Assembly: GCF_000482705.1 (NCBI RefSeq)
Contig: NZ_AXWO01000032.1
Coordinates: 1-53,743 of the forward strand
Length of the DNA: 53,743 nucleotides
Origin: Glycomyces arizonensis DSM 44726
GTDB taxonomy: Bacteria > Actinomycetota > Actinomycetes > Mycobacteriales > Micromonosporaceae
Direction: 5' to 3'
Shown: piece by piece, positions 39,344 through 47,199 of the stretch
Layout of the letters: every line of letters begins with the position of its first letter
Numbering within the stretch: the stretch's first letter is position 1
The notes under the pieces: generated by a model
Told to the model about the DNA's origin: nothing
Databases searched by the model: none
What the model saw: the letters and a program-made list of their open reading frames with translations, nothing else
Made by a program: the position numbers and the translations under genes

Positions 39344-39810
39344 TCGACTTGCGGCCGACCGCCTCTGCAGACAGCGAGTGCTGCTTCGAGTTGCACAAAG
39401 CCGCCATGGGCGCCTACGTCACCGCCATCTGGGGCTGGGACGAAGAGCTCCAACGCGACTACCATGCCCGTGCGTTCACCCCCGGCCAATGGCAGATCAT
39501 CACCGTCGGCGGCGCGCAGGCCGGCATTCTCGACGTCGAGCACCGGGCCACCGAAATTTACCTGAGACGAATCTCGATCCACCCCGACTACCAGGGGCGC
39601 GGTATCGGCAGCCAGCTCATCCGGGACCTCCTGCGCCAGGCCCGTGAGCAAGGCCAAGACCTCATCTTGGACGTCCTCGTCGTCAACCAGCGAGCACAGG
39701 CCCTCTACCGCCGCCTCGGCCTGCACGAAGTCACCCGCCACGGTGAGAACGACATCAAGATCAGAATGTCCACCGCACCCTCGCATCCTGGCCCGATCCA
39801 CCGAACTTGA
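39334..39810 (+). CDS. GNAT family N-acetyltransferase
   Basis: Acetyl-CoA-dependent acetyltransferase of 158 residues. Motif A is 'EIYLRRISIHPDYQGRGIGS' with the pyrophosphate loop Q-x-x-G-x-G ('QGRGIG'), then 'LLRQAREQGQDLILDVLVVN' and motif B 'NQRAQALYRRLGLHEV'. This matches the subgroup modifying small molecules such as aminoglycosides or polyamines, but the substrate is unknown. ATG at 39334 with a gagtgga site. Last gene before the repeat-rich leader of the large accessory cluster. Confidence 0.88.
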   Translation: MTTIDLRPTASADSECCFELHKAAMGAYVTAIWGWDEELQRDYHARAFTPGQWQIITVGGAQAGILDVEHRATEIYLRRISIHPDYQGRGIGSQLIRDLLRQAREQGQDLILDVLVVNQRAQALYRRLGLHEVTRHGENDIKIRMSTAPSHPGPIHRT

Positions 39811-39842
39811 CCCCGACTCCTCACGGAGCAGCGCAGACCGTT

Positions 39843-39895
39843 CACCCGCACAAACCGGCGTCTGTGCGGGTGTGTGCGGGTGGCCGACCCGCACA
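39843..39895. repeat. Four copies of a CACCCGCACA element
   Basis: The ten-base element occurs as cacccgcaca (39843-39852), twice in tandem as its complement tgtgcgggtg (39863-39872, 39873-39882) and once as gacccgcaca (39886-39895). The first two form a perfect 10-bp stem with a 10-nt loop. It lies in the 386-bp leader before the accessory cluster, which also contains gcatca/tgatgc and ccgcgc/gcgcgg dyads. Function unknown: operator array, iterons or terminator of the GNAT gene. Confidence 0.55.
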
Positions 39896-40196
39896 ACCAG
39901 CGCAAATGCGCCTTGTCGGCGGTAGCGTCGAAGCATCACACGAATTTTTGATGCATAACCGCTACGGCGAGAGCCGAGCCCTTCCGGGCATCCGCTGACA
40001 GCCGCCAACCGGCATCCCGGTCTGGCACTGCAGCCGCCCGAGGGCCGCTCAAATCGCCAAGCGGACCAGCCACCACCGTGGCCTTCCCGCCGCGCTCCGC
40101 GCGGTATTCCGTGCTGCCTTGCGCAGCTGCCGCTGTGCGCTCCACACAGCGCTTCTTTCTGTCGACAACCTCCATTCACCTGAAAGGAGGCGCACC

Positions 40197-40967
40197 ATGC
40201 TGCGCTTTTTCAAGAACCGGTTCACCACTACCACCGACAACACCAGCGATGACAACGTCGCACCCCCGCCCGCTGTCGCCGAGGCCACCGTCGACGCCTT
40301 CGTCGACGCCGTCTGCGGCACCGACGCCGACCCGCTGACCGACCTGGTCGCCCGCACGCGCCGCTGCGCCGAGCTCGTGACCGCCAACCCGGGGGCCTAC
40401 GCCCCGGCGCGTCTGGCGCACACCGTCGCCGCCGTCACCGCGTCACTGGCGCAGATGGGGGACGCCACGGCCGCCTACGTGGCCGAGCACTGGAGCAGCC
40501 TGGCCGGTGAATACGCCGACCCGGCCGCGAAGCACCTGTGGGAGGCGGTCAAGCACACCGCGCTCACCGCCGGGCTGATGGACGTGGCCGCACCGGTCGA
40601 TCCGGCCCCGTCGGTCGGGCACGCCGACCCGCTCATCGCCCTGAAGCAGGCCGCCGAGGCGTGCAGGGACGCAGTCTGCACCAGCAAGGGCGACCCCGTC
40701 GCCTCGCCCGCACAGGTGGCGCGCGCCATCGCGCAGACCCTGGCCGCCCTCGCTCCGGTGTTCTTGCCGGTGGCGGGCTTCGCCTACCACCACATCCCCG
40801 GACGGGGCCGGACCCTGCCCGAGCAGGCCCGCATCCACCTGGCCGAGGCCACCGGACGGTGGGCGCCCATCGCAGGCCTGATCACCCACCTCCCGGCCGA
40901 CCCCAAACCGCCGACGCCGCCCGCGGCCGGTGCGCAGGGGCGCCCGAGGAAGCAGGCCAACCGGTAG
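40197..40967 (+). CDS. Hypothetical protein opening the accessory cluster
   Basis: Protein of 256 residues with an excellent ribosome binding site (gaaaggagg). Two alanine-rich helical halves resemble each other: 'LVARTRRCAELVTANPGAYA' 'PARLAHTVAAVTASLAQM' and 'LKQAAEACRDAVCTSKGDPV' 'ASPAQVARAIAQTLAALAP'. An internal duplication is therefore likely. It ends in a Pro-rich basic tail. No known family or catalytic motif is recognised. A perfect terminator hairpin lies 45 bp beyond its stop. Confidence 0.7.
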   Translation: MLRFFKNRFTTTTDNTSDDNVAPPPAVAEATVDAFVDAVCGTDADPLTDLVARTRRCAELVTANPGAYAPARLAHTVAAVTASLAQMGDATAAYVAEHWSSLAGEYADPAAKHLWEAVKHTALTAGLMDVAAPVDPAPSVGHADPLIALKQAAEACRDAVCTSKGDPVASPAQVARAIAQTLAALAPVFLPVAGFAYHHIPGRGRTLPEQARIHLAEATGRWAPIAGLITHLPADPKPPTPPAAGAQGRPRKQANR

Positions 40968-41011
40968 CAGACCAGCGGGCAAGGACCACGAGTCCACCCG
41001 AAATTCCCAGT

Positions 41012-41043
41012 GGCGGCGCACCCGCGTGGTGCGCCGCCTTTTT
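41012..41043 (+). terminator. Intrinsic terminator/attenuator
   Basis: Perfect 11-bp stem (ggcggcgcacc / ggtgcgccgcc), 5-nt loop, followed by TTTTT. It has the same stem as the hairpin at 41515. It lies inside a co-directional gene run, so partial read-through is likely. Confidence 0.8.
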
Positions 41044-41089
41044 CGTGCTCGGGCAATTCGAGCGACACGCCGTGAAAGGAATGACCGCC

Positions 41090-41500
41090 ATGTCCAACCA
41101 CCACCACACCGCCCCGAACCTGACAGCCGCTCGCCGCAGCTACGAAGTCTGCGCCATGAGCTACCGCGACATCGCCGACTGTCTCATCGGCGACGAACCG
41201 GCCTTGGCCGAGGCGATCTTGCGCCTGGGCGCCCGGCTCGACGAACTCGACCGCGGCTTCATGGAGCGCCTTGACGTCCTTCGGTGCCGCATCGACGGCA
41301 CCGAGCAACAGGGGGCACGCGATCAGCAGGACGGCAGCGATGACTGGGCCACCGGCCCGGCCGACCAGCTCCTCGACCACGCCGTCGAACGCGACGGCGT
41401 CCTGGGCGAGTTCGAAGACGCCCTCGCCGACGCCGCTCGCCGCTGCCGCCCGAACAGCGCAGCGGCGAAGGAACGACCGGTGATCCGCTTCAACTGTTAG
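41090..41500 (+). CDS. Hypothetical small helical protein
   Basis: Protein of 136 residues starting 'MSNHHHTAPNLTAARRSYEV'. The ATG at 41090 is preferred to the one at 41081 because it leaves about ten bases after the aaagga site. Contents are mainly helical and acidic ('IADCLIGDEPALAEAILRLG' 'ARLDELDRGF', 'DQLLDHAVERDGVLGEFEDA'). No family recognised. It lies between two hairpins with an identical stem, which isolate it transcriptionally. Confidence 0.65.
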   Translation: MSNHHHTAPNLTAARRSYEVCAMSYRDIADCLIGDEPALAEAILRLGARLDELDRGFMERLDVLRCRIDGTEQQGARDQQDGSDDWATGPADQLLDHAVERDGVLGEFEDALADAARRCRPNSAAAKERPVIRFNC

Positions 41501-41514
41501 ACGCACCCCTATCA

Positions 41515-41546
41515 GGCGGCGCACCGACTCGGTGCGCCGCCTTTTT
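41515..41546 (+). terminator. Intrinsic terminator/attenuator, same stem as at 41012
   Basis: Perfect 11-bp stem ggcggcgcacc / ggtgcgccgcc with loop gactc and a TTTTT tract. The stem and the following ttttcgtgc are identical to the hairpin 500 bp upstream; only the loop differs. Confidence 0.8.
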
Positions 41547-41587
41547 CGTGCCCTGCATGAGGGCCCAACAAGAAAGGAACGAACCCG

Positions 41588-41686
41588 ATGAGCCCACCAG
41601 GAGATGTCCGGGCAGCAACGCCGCTCGCCATCGACGACCACCGCATCCATCACGTATCGCATTGGAGGAACCACCACCATGGGTGA
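41588..41686 (+). CDS. Possible 32-codon leader peptide in front of the ComM-like gene
   Basis: An ATG at 41588 follows a GAAAGGA site of the kind used by every gene in this cluster. It opens a 32-codon frame ('MSPPGDVRAATPLAIDDHRI' then a His-rich end) that stops at 41686, overlapping the ComM-like start (41679) by 8 bp. The arrangement suggests a leader for translational coupling or attenuation. The comM-like gene also has its own ggagg. Confidence 0.4.
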   Translation: MSPPGDVRAATPLAIDDHRIHHVSHWRNHHHG

Positions 41687-43214
41687 CAGCCGCACCACCA
41701 CCATCGGCATGCTCGGCACGGCCGGCACTGTCCTGACCGTCGAAGCCTCGTTCGCCGCCCCGGCGTCGGACCATGACCGCCAAGTCCGCGTATCGGGCCT
41801 GGCCGACAACATCGCCAACCAGATCCAGGTCCGGGTCCGCGCGGCCATGGCCAACTCGGCGCTGCACTTCCCGCACCAGTCGGTCACGATCACCATCAGC
41901 CCGGCCGCGCACGGCCTCACCGGTTCGGCCGCCGATCTCGCCGTCGCGGTCGCGATCATGAGCGCGACTGGAATGGTGCCCGCCGGTCGGCTGACCAATG
42001 CGGTCCTGCTCGCTGAGCTCGGCCTGGACGGCAGCCTACGCGTTGTCCCGGGCGCCTTCCCGGCCGTGACCGCCGCCCGCAAGGCGGGCTTCGGCACCGC
42101 GATCGTCGCCCCGGACAACGCCGCCGAGGCGGCCCTGGTCGCAGGGATGACCGTCCTGGCGCCGTCCAACCTGTCCGGACTCGCGGCATGGCTGCACGGC
42201 CAGACCGAGCTAGAACCGGCCCGCCGCAACCCAGGCACACCGGCGCACCCGCTCCCGGACTTCGCGGACCTGCACGCGCGCCCGAGGGAACGGCGCGTGC
42301 TGGAGGTCGCCGCCGCGGGCGGACACCACCTGTTCCTCGTCGGCCCGCCCGCAGCGGCCAAGACAGCGCTGGCCGAGCGGCTCCCCTCGATCCTGCCGCC
42401 GCTGTCCGAGGCCGAAACCGTGGAGGTGACGGCCTTGCATTCGCTGCGCGGACGGCTCATCGGCGGCTCGACCGAGCTGATCGGCCATGCGCCGTTCGAG
42501 GCACCGCATCATTCGATGACCGCGCAGGCGCTCATCGGCGGTGGCCACTCCGGCGGGCCCGGCTCGCTGGCGCTGGCGCACCGGGGCGTGCTGTTCATCG
42601 ACGAAGCCCCCGAATGGCGACGACACGTCCTCGACACCCTCCTCCGGCCCCTTGAGCGCGGGGAGGTGCTGGTGCGCAACGCCAATTCCACGGTCCGGTG
42701 GCCGGCGCGATGCCTGCTGGTCCTGGCCTCGACACCGTGCCCGTGCGCGCCGAGCCCTGGCACCGAATGCCGATGCTCGGCCGGTGAGCGGCGGCGCTAT
42801 CTGGGACGGCTGGCGCGGCCGTTGCTGGACCGGATCGATCTGCACTGCGAGGTCGACGCGTCCTCTGGCGTGGCCCAAGCCGACTGGTTGGAACTCCAGT
42901 CGGCACGGTCGGCCGCCGCACGGGTCAGACGCGCTCGCGAGATCGCCGCCGCCCGCTGGCGTCTGACCGGGGAGTCCTGGCGGCTCAACAGCGACGTCCC
43001 CGGCCAGGCACTGCGTTCGGCGCGTTGGCGGCTGCCCGCGAAGGCGACCAAGACCGCCGACGGCCTCTTGCGGTGGGAACGGATCACGGTCCGCGGCTAC
43101 GACCGCATCCTCAGCATCGCCTGGACACTCGCCGACCTGCGCGCACAAGCACAACCCACGTCCGACGACGTCGACGCGGCCGTTGAACTGCGCCTCGGCT
43201 ACCCGATCCACTAG
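41679..43214 (+). CDS. ComM/YifB-like AAA+ protein (Mg-chelatase ChlI family), altered Walker A
   Basis: Protein of 511 residues with the ComM order: an N-terminal ChlI/Lon-fold domain (1-175, 'GSAADLAVAVAIMSATGMVP', 'AELGLDGSLRVVPGAFPAV'), AAA+ core and C-terminal domain ('RLPAKATKTADGLLRWERIT'). ComM proteins are hexameric branch-migration helicases of transformation recombination. Here Walker A reads 'GPPAAAKTAL' (222-231) instead of GPPGAGKT; the Gly before Lys is Ala. 'STPCPCAPSPGTECRC' replaces the usual 'ANPCPCG'. Walker B 'GVLFIDEAPEW' and the Arg finger 'RPLLDRIDLHCEV' look normal. ATPase activity may be weakened. It is 8 bp upstream of dprA. Confidence 0.88.
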   Translation: MGDSRTTTIGMLGTAGTVLTVEASFAAPASDHDRQVRVSGLADNIANQIQVRVRAAMANSALHFPHQSVTITISPAAHGLTGSAADLAVAVAIMSATGMVPAGRLTNAVLLAELGLDGSLRVVPGAFPAVTAARKAGFGTAIVAPDNAAEAALVAGMTVLAPSNLSGLAAWLHGQTELEPARRNPGTPAHPLPDFADLHARPRERRVLEVAAAGGHHLFLVGPPAAAKTALAERLPSILPPLSEAETVEVTALHSLRGRLIGGSTELIGHAPFEAPHHSMTAQALIGGGHSGGPGSLALAHRGVLFIDEAPEWRRHVLDTLLRPLERGEVLVRNANSTVRWPARCLLVLASTPCPCAPSPGTECRCSAGERRRYLGRLARPLLDRIDLHCEVDASSGVAQADWLELQSARSAAARVRRAREIAAARWRLTGESWRLNSDVPGQALRSARWRLPAKATKTADGLLRWERITVRGYDRILSIAWTLADLRAQAQPTSDDVDAAVELRLGYPIH

Positions 43215-43222
43215 GAGGATTC

Positions 43223-44386
43223 GTGAACACCATGCTCGATAACCCGCGAGCCGCGCTCATGGTCTTGTCCTCGATCGTCGAACCGGGTGATGCCGATCTG
43301 GACGACCTGATCGGCGAGGCAGGTCCGGTCGGTGCCGTCGAGGCATTGTGGTCCGGTCAGGTCACCGAGCGCTTGGCGCGCCTGTCCGGCGCCACGGTCG
43401 CCGCCGGCCCGGACCCGGCCAGGCGTGCGGCGGCGTTGCAGGAGGCGACCGAGGCGTGCGGTGCGCGGGTCCTCATCCCCGGTGATGCGGACTGGCCTGT
43501 TCGGCTCTGCGACCTGTATCGCCTCGGTGAGGACGACGACCCGCACCTGCGTCCGCCGCGATGCCTGTGGGTGCGCGGCGAGGGCGACCTCGCAGCGGTG
43601 TGCCGCCGGTCGGTCGCCGTCGTCGGCGCCCGGGCGGCGAGCGAGTACGGCAAGCACATCGCAGGCTGGCTCGCCGCCGACCTCGCCGAGGCCGGCCACA
43701 CCGTCGTCTCCGGTGGCGCGCTCGGCATCGACCGGGCGGCACATCAGGGGGCGCTGGGTCGTGGCGGGTCGACCGTGGCGGTGCTGCCCGCCGGGGTCGA
43801 CCGGCCCTATCCGCGGGCCAATCAGGCGATGTTCGACCTGATCGTCCAACGCGGGCTCGCGGTCAGTGAATGGCCGCCAGGTACGGCACCGGCCCGCCAC
43901 CGGTTCCTGGCTCGCATGCGCGTGATCGCCGCCTTGACGGCCGGGGTCGTCGTGGTCGAGGCCGCCCGGCGATCGGGGGCGCTGCACACGGCCGAGTACG
44001 CGGCCCGGCTGGGGCGGGTGGTGATGTTCACGCCTGGTCCGGTGACCTCATCGCTCTCCGAAGGCGTGCACCGTCTGGCGCGGCAGCACCGGGGCGCCCG
44101 GCTGGTCACCCGCGCCGAGGAGGTCATCGAGGACCTCACCGGCCGAACCGACAGCACACGATCGCAGCCAGCGGATGTCACGCCGTTCGAGGCGTTGACC
44201 GCCGTCGAACAGTGGCTGGTCGAGGCCATGCCGCGCGGTTTCATAGCCGAAGACACCCGGCTGGCCGCCGCCGCGGGCGTCCCGGTCGACGCGGCAACCG
44301 AAGCGCTCCAGCGGCTCCAGCACCGCGGCTGGATCGAGCAGATCAACGACGGCCGATGGCGTTTGAGGGCTGTCACCGGTTCATAG
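43223..44386 (+). CDS. dprA: DNA-processing protein DprA
   Basis: Single-stranded-DNA-binding RecA loader of the DprA/Smf family, 387 residues. The Rossmann core shows 'VAVVGARAASEYGKHIAGWL', 'TVVSGGALGIDRAAHQGAL', 'GGSTVAVLPAGVDRPYPRAN', 'AVSEWPPGTAPARHRFLARM' and 'GVVVVEAARRSGAL'. The usual GSR is GAR and RNRII is RMRVI. An N-terminal helical domain and a C-terminal winged helix ('LAAAAGVPVDAATEALQRLQ' 'HRGWIEQ') complete it. GTG start with ggagga. The pairing with comM mirrors bacterial chromosomes, but here both lie in an accessory cluster. Confidence 0.92.
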   Translation: MNTMLDNPRAALMVLSSIVEPGDADLDDLIGEAGPVGAVEALWSGQVTERLARLSGATVAAGPDPARRAAALQEATEACGARVLIPGDADWPVRLCDLYRLGEDDDPHLRPPRCLWVRGEGDLAAVCRRSVAVVGARAASEYGKHIAGWLAADLAEAGHTVVSGGALGIDRAAHQGALGRGGSTVAVLPAGVDRPYPRANQAMFDLIVQRGLAVSEWPPGTAPARHRFLARMRVIAALTAGVVVVEAARRSGALHTAEYAARLGRVVMFTPGPVTSSLSEGVHRLARQHRGARLVTRAEEVIEDLTGRTDSTRSQPADVTPFEALTAVEQWLVEAMPRGFIAEDTRLAAAAGVPVDAATEALQRLQHRGWIEQINDGRWRLRAVTGS

Positions 44387-44410
44387 CCCGGCCAACGGGC
44401 CGCTGAAGCC

Positions 44411-44437
44411 CTCGGTCCGGCCCGATGCCGGACCGAG
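44411..44437 (+). terminator. Hairpin after dprA
   Basis: Perfect 11-bp stem ctcggtccggc / gccggaccgag with loop ccgat. A second, longer dyad with gacagcag / ctgctgtc arms (44483-44540) lies between it and the next gene. Confidence 0.55.
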
Positions 44438-44564
44438 TCCGGCCACCGCGGCCAATCGCCGCCGGTGGCTCCATCCAATAAAGACAGCAGTGCCGTCGAC
44501 GCGCGCCCCTGACCCGGGCCGTGTCGGCGGCGCTGCTGTCTTGCGCGCGAAAGGAAAACCACAC

Positions 44565-45017
44565 ATGGAACAACAAGCACAAGGATTGCCGCCCCACGCG
44601 CTGGGCGTGGGACGAGTGGTCGTGCCACAAGGAGAGATCGACTCCGGCCGATGGGGAACGGTCCTCATCGTCGACGGGCAGGGCCATCCCGTCGCCCTCC
44701 GGAAAGCGGAGTTTGGTGGGCGGCGGTTCCTGACCGCGAGCCTGCTGCCCGGCGCGGATCCGATCGAGCCGGGCGCCGACCGGACCCACCTGCTGGGGGC
44801 GGGCCGGTATTTCTGCGAACGCTCGCAGTGGCAGGGCCGGCCCGGCGTCGCCGTCGGGGTCTGCCCCGATCAAGGCCGCCTGACCGGGTGGCTGCACGTG
44901 CCGAGCCGGGCCGACATGGCCGGGCCGCCGGTCCTGCTCGAAGCGCACCCGGCCTGGCCGTGCCCGTGCGAGCCGGGTCGGCGGCACCAGTGGTTCGTCG
45001 GCGGGGAGGCCTCATGA
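44565..45017 (+). CDS. Hypothetical protein of the accessory cluster
   Basis: Soluble, beta-rich protein of 150 residues ('RWGTVLIVDGQGHPVALRKA', 'HLLGAGRYFCERSQWQG', 'LHVPSRADMAGPPVLLEAHP'). 'PCPCEP' near the end could bind metal. Family not recognised. Ribosome binding site aaagg before the ATG; its stop overlaps the next start (ATGA), beginning a three-gene coupled block. Confidence 0.65.
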   Translation: MEQQAQGLPPHALGVGRVVVPQGEIDSGRWGTVLIVDGQGHPVALRKAEFGGRRFLTASLLPGADPIEPGADRTHLLGAGRYFCERSQWQGRPGVAVGVCPDQGRLTGWLHVPSRADMAGPPVLLEAHPAWPCPCEPGRRHQWFVGGEAS

Positions 45018-45487
45018 GCGTCGACGTCGTCTACCCGCTCGGCGAAGGCATCCTCTACGTCTTCGACGCCGAGCGCGACGGTGCGCTGCGCGGTGCGGTC
45101 GCGCTCAAAGACGAGAGCGGCATCGTCGCACTCACCGGGATCCCGATCGGCACGCACGCGGTGCTGATCGCCGTCGTGCGCCGCGTGTACGCCCGCCGCA
45201 GCCGCCGCCGCTGGTGCGGCCCGGGTCGGGTCATCAGCGAGCGACGCGTCGAGGTCCCCGTCCGGCTCGGTGCCGGTCGGCCCTGGACGGCCTCGGTCGA
45301 CCAGCCGGGTATCGCACAGGCCATCGGCGTCGAACCGGACTATCCGGGCCGCCAGGGTCTCTGGCTTGACCCGGCCGCGCTCGCCCGCGCCAGCGGCCGG
45401 TGGGTGCGCCTGGAACTGCGCCGACCACGGGAGATGCGGGAGCTGCCCGAGGCGCCGATTCCCCGGCAGCGGGGCGGTGAGCAGTAA
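45014..45487 (+). CDS. Hypothetical protein of the accessory cluster
   Basis: Protein of 157 residues, translationally coupled at both ends (ATGA overlap upstream, TAATG downstream). The N-terminal half is beta-rich ('GEGILYVFDAERDGALRGAV'), the middle very basic ('RRVYARRSRRRWCG'), suggesting nucleic-acid contact. No known family recognised. Confidence 0.65.
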   Translation: MSVDVVYPLGEGILYVFDAERDGALRGAVALKDESGIVALTGIPIGTHAVLIAVVRRVYARRSRRRWCGPGRVISERRVEVPVRLGAGRPWTASVDQPGIAQAIGVEPDYPGRQGLWLDPAALARASGRWVRLELRRPREMRELPEAPIPRQRGGEQ

Positions 45488-45960
45488 TGGGACGCTTCCA
45501 CACGTTCGGGGAAGGCGTGCTGCGCTGGTCGGCCGATACGGCCGAGGACCCGGCCATGGTCGCCTTCCAGCATGCCCAAGCGGTAGGGCTGATGGCCGAA
45601 GGCAACCGGTGGGTCCACTTCGACCGGGTCCCGGTGGGCAAGACGGTACGGCTGCTCGCCACCGTGATCGCCCTGCGCGGCCCGGTCCTTGCCGAGGACG
45701 CTTCGCGCGGCATCGTGCCGTCCATGCCCTGGCTTGGCGAAACCGTCGAGCTTGGACACGGCACATTGTTCGCCTGCGACGCGTTCGACGGGGCACGGAC
45801 CGGTGTCGGCGTCGTGCCCGAACAAGCCGTGGCAGTCGGCGACTGGCTCGATCGGGGCCGGCTCTACCGCACCCACAACCACATCGTCCGGCTCGGCTAC
45901 GTCGAAGACCGGCGGTGGCATTTCCGCACGCTGCGTCAGCGCGATCCGCTGGCGGCCTAG
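45487..45960 (+). CDS. Hypothetical protein of the accessory cluster
   Basis: Protein of 157 residues, third of the coupled block. 'MGRFHTFGEGVLRWSADTAE', 'VHFDRVPVGKTVRLLATVIA', 'ELGHGTLFACDAFDGARTGV' and 'RTHNHIVRLGYVEDRRWHF' indicate a compact beta-rich domain. Family unknown. The three coupled genes are of nearly equal length (150, 157, 157) and may form a complex. Confidence 0.65.
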   Translation: MGRFHTFGEGVLRWSADTAEDPAMVAFQHAQAVGLMAEGNRWVHFDRVPVGKTVRLLATVIALRGPVLAEDASRGIVPSMPWLGETVELGHGTLFACDAFDGARTGVGVVPEQAVAVGDWLDRGRLYRTHNHIVRLGYVEDRRWHFRTLRQRDPLAA

Positions 45961-45962
45961 GC

Positions 45963-45999
45963 GTGCGGCCGAGATGAACGCGAACTCACTCGGCCGCAC
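45963..45999 (+). terminator. Intergenic hairpin
   Basis: Perfect 11-bp stem gtgcggccgag / ctcggccgcac with a 15-nt loop, just past the stop of the previous gene and upstream of a gaaagga site. Confidence 0.55.
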
Positions 46000-46036
46000 C
46001 AGAACCCAACCAACCAACTACGAAAGGAAGGATCCG

Positions 46037-47050
46037 ATGCGATCCTACGCGTTCGGCACCGATTTCGATGCCCTCGACCCGGCCGTGCTGGCCGGTCTCG
46101 CACCATACCTGCGCTCGCAATTCAGCGACGGCGACCTGGTCGCCGTCGGCACCCGCGACGGCCACCCGGTCGACGCGGTCGTCTGGCCCCTGGCCACCCT
46201 CGCCGAGGTGGGCGGGGCCGCCCAATTCGGCGAGTACTGGCAGCGGTCACCGGCCCAGGCGCTCCACCTGGTCGCCGTCACCGCCGACCGCCGGAGCGGC
46301 GCGGCCGTGATCGGCCAGGTCATGGCCGCCTTGACGGCGGCCCAGCCCGGTCTGGTCGATGCCTACCGGTGCCTGGTCACCACCGCCGGGCGGTGGGCCT
46401 ACGCCCATGATCTGCTCGACGGGCACGAGCGGCTGCGGCCGGTCGCCTTCGGCGGCGACGAGGCGACCGCCGTGGTCGAGGCGCTCGCGGTCCGAGCCGC
46501 GGTGCGCCGATTCGGCGAACTCGGGCGGCTGCGCCCGCTCGGTCCGGAGTCGATGCGGCGGACTCGTTGCCGCGCCGAGCAGATCCGCCGCGACCGCGAT
46601 GCCGTCGGCGACCCTCACGAGCGGACTGCCGCCGACGTGCAGCTGTACCTGGCATGCGCGGCAGCCGAAGAGCGGTCCGAGGGCGAGGTGATCGCCGTCG
46701 GCATCGCTGCGGCCGCGAACGCCGAACTGCGCTCGTGGCTGGTCGACCGCCTCCTCCACATCGCTGACGGCGACAGCCGCCTGTGGTGCGAGGTCGCCGC
46801 CCACTGCGAGGGCACTGAGCGGGCCGTCGCCTGCGCACTGGCGGCCCTGGCTGCCTGGACCGGCGGCGAGGACTTCGCCATGGCCGCGGCCGAAGCCGCA
46901 CTCGAGGCCGACGACGAATGCGCGCTGGCCTGGACGGTCTGGGGCCTGCTGGAGACCGGCATCGCCGCGGCGAGCATCAACGCGCTCGGGCTCCGGGCCG
47001 CCTCGCCACCGCACGCCGGGGGCCCAGTCGCGCCGCGTCAGCGCGCCTGA
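46037..47050 (+). CDS. DUF4192-like protein
   Basis: Soluble protein of 337 residues resembling the actinobacterial DUF4192 family, of unknown function. 'LRSQFSDGDLVAVGTRDGHP' near the start, 'ALHLVAVTADRRSG', 'RCLVTTAGRWAYAHDL' and the helical C-terminus 'ACALAALAAWTGGEDFAMAA' 'AEAALEADDECALAWTVW' follow the family order. ATG with gaaaggaagga. The family occurs on chromosomes too; the reason for its presence here is unknown. Confidence 0.7.
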   Translation: MRSYAFGTDFDALDPAVLAGLAPYLRSQFSDGDLVAVGTRDGHPVDAVVWPLATLAEVGGAAQFGEYWQRSPAQALHLVAVTADRRSGAAVIGQVMAALTAAQPGLVDAYRCLVTTAGRWAYAHDLLDGHERLRPVAFGGDEATAVVEALAVRAAVRRFGELGRLRPLGPESMRRTRCRAEQIRRDRDAVGDPHERTAADVQLYLACAAAEERSEGEVIAVGIAAAANAELRSWLVDRLLHIADGDSRLWCEVAAHCEGTERAVACALAALAAWTGGEDFAMAAAEAALEADDECALAWTVWGLLETGIAAASINALGLRAASPPHAGGPVAPRQRA

Positions 47051-47065
47051 TTCCCCGATTCCGAC

Positions 47066-47143
47066 GAAGGCGAGCGCGCAAGTGCGCGCTCGCCTTCCCT
47101 ATCCCATCCGCTACAGCGGCGAGGTCATGCGGTCTCGCCGCTG
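47066..47143 (+). terminator. Two consecutive intergenic hairpins
   Basis: First: perfect 15-bp stem gaaggcgagcgcgca / tgcgcgctcgccttc (47066-47097). Second: perfect 10-bp stem cagcggcgag / ctcgccgctg (47114-47143). Both lie before the next gene's aaggaaagga. Confidence 0.65.
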
Positions 47144-47199
47144 TTCCATGCCCTGACCAGGGCGCAACGCAATCACATCAAGGAAAGGACATACCGATC

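Noticed and set aside
41679..44386. Natural competence locus
   Set aside because: comM and dprA alone do not make a competence locus; no comEA, comEC or pilus genes are nearby, and the context is a mobile element.
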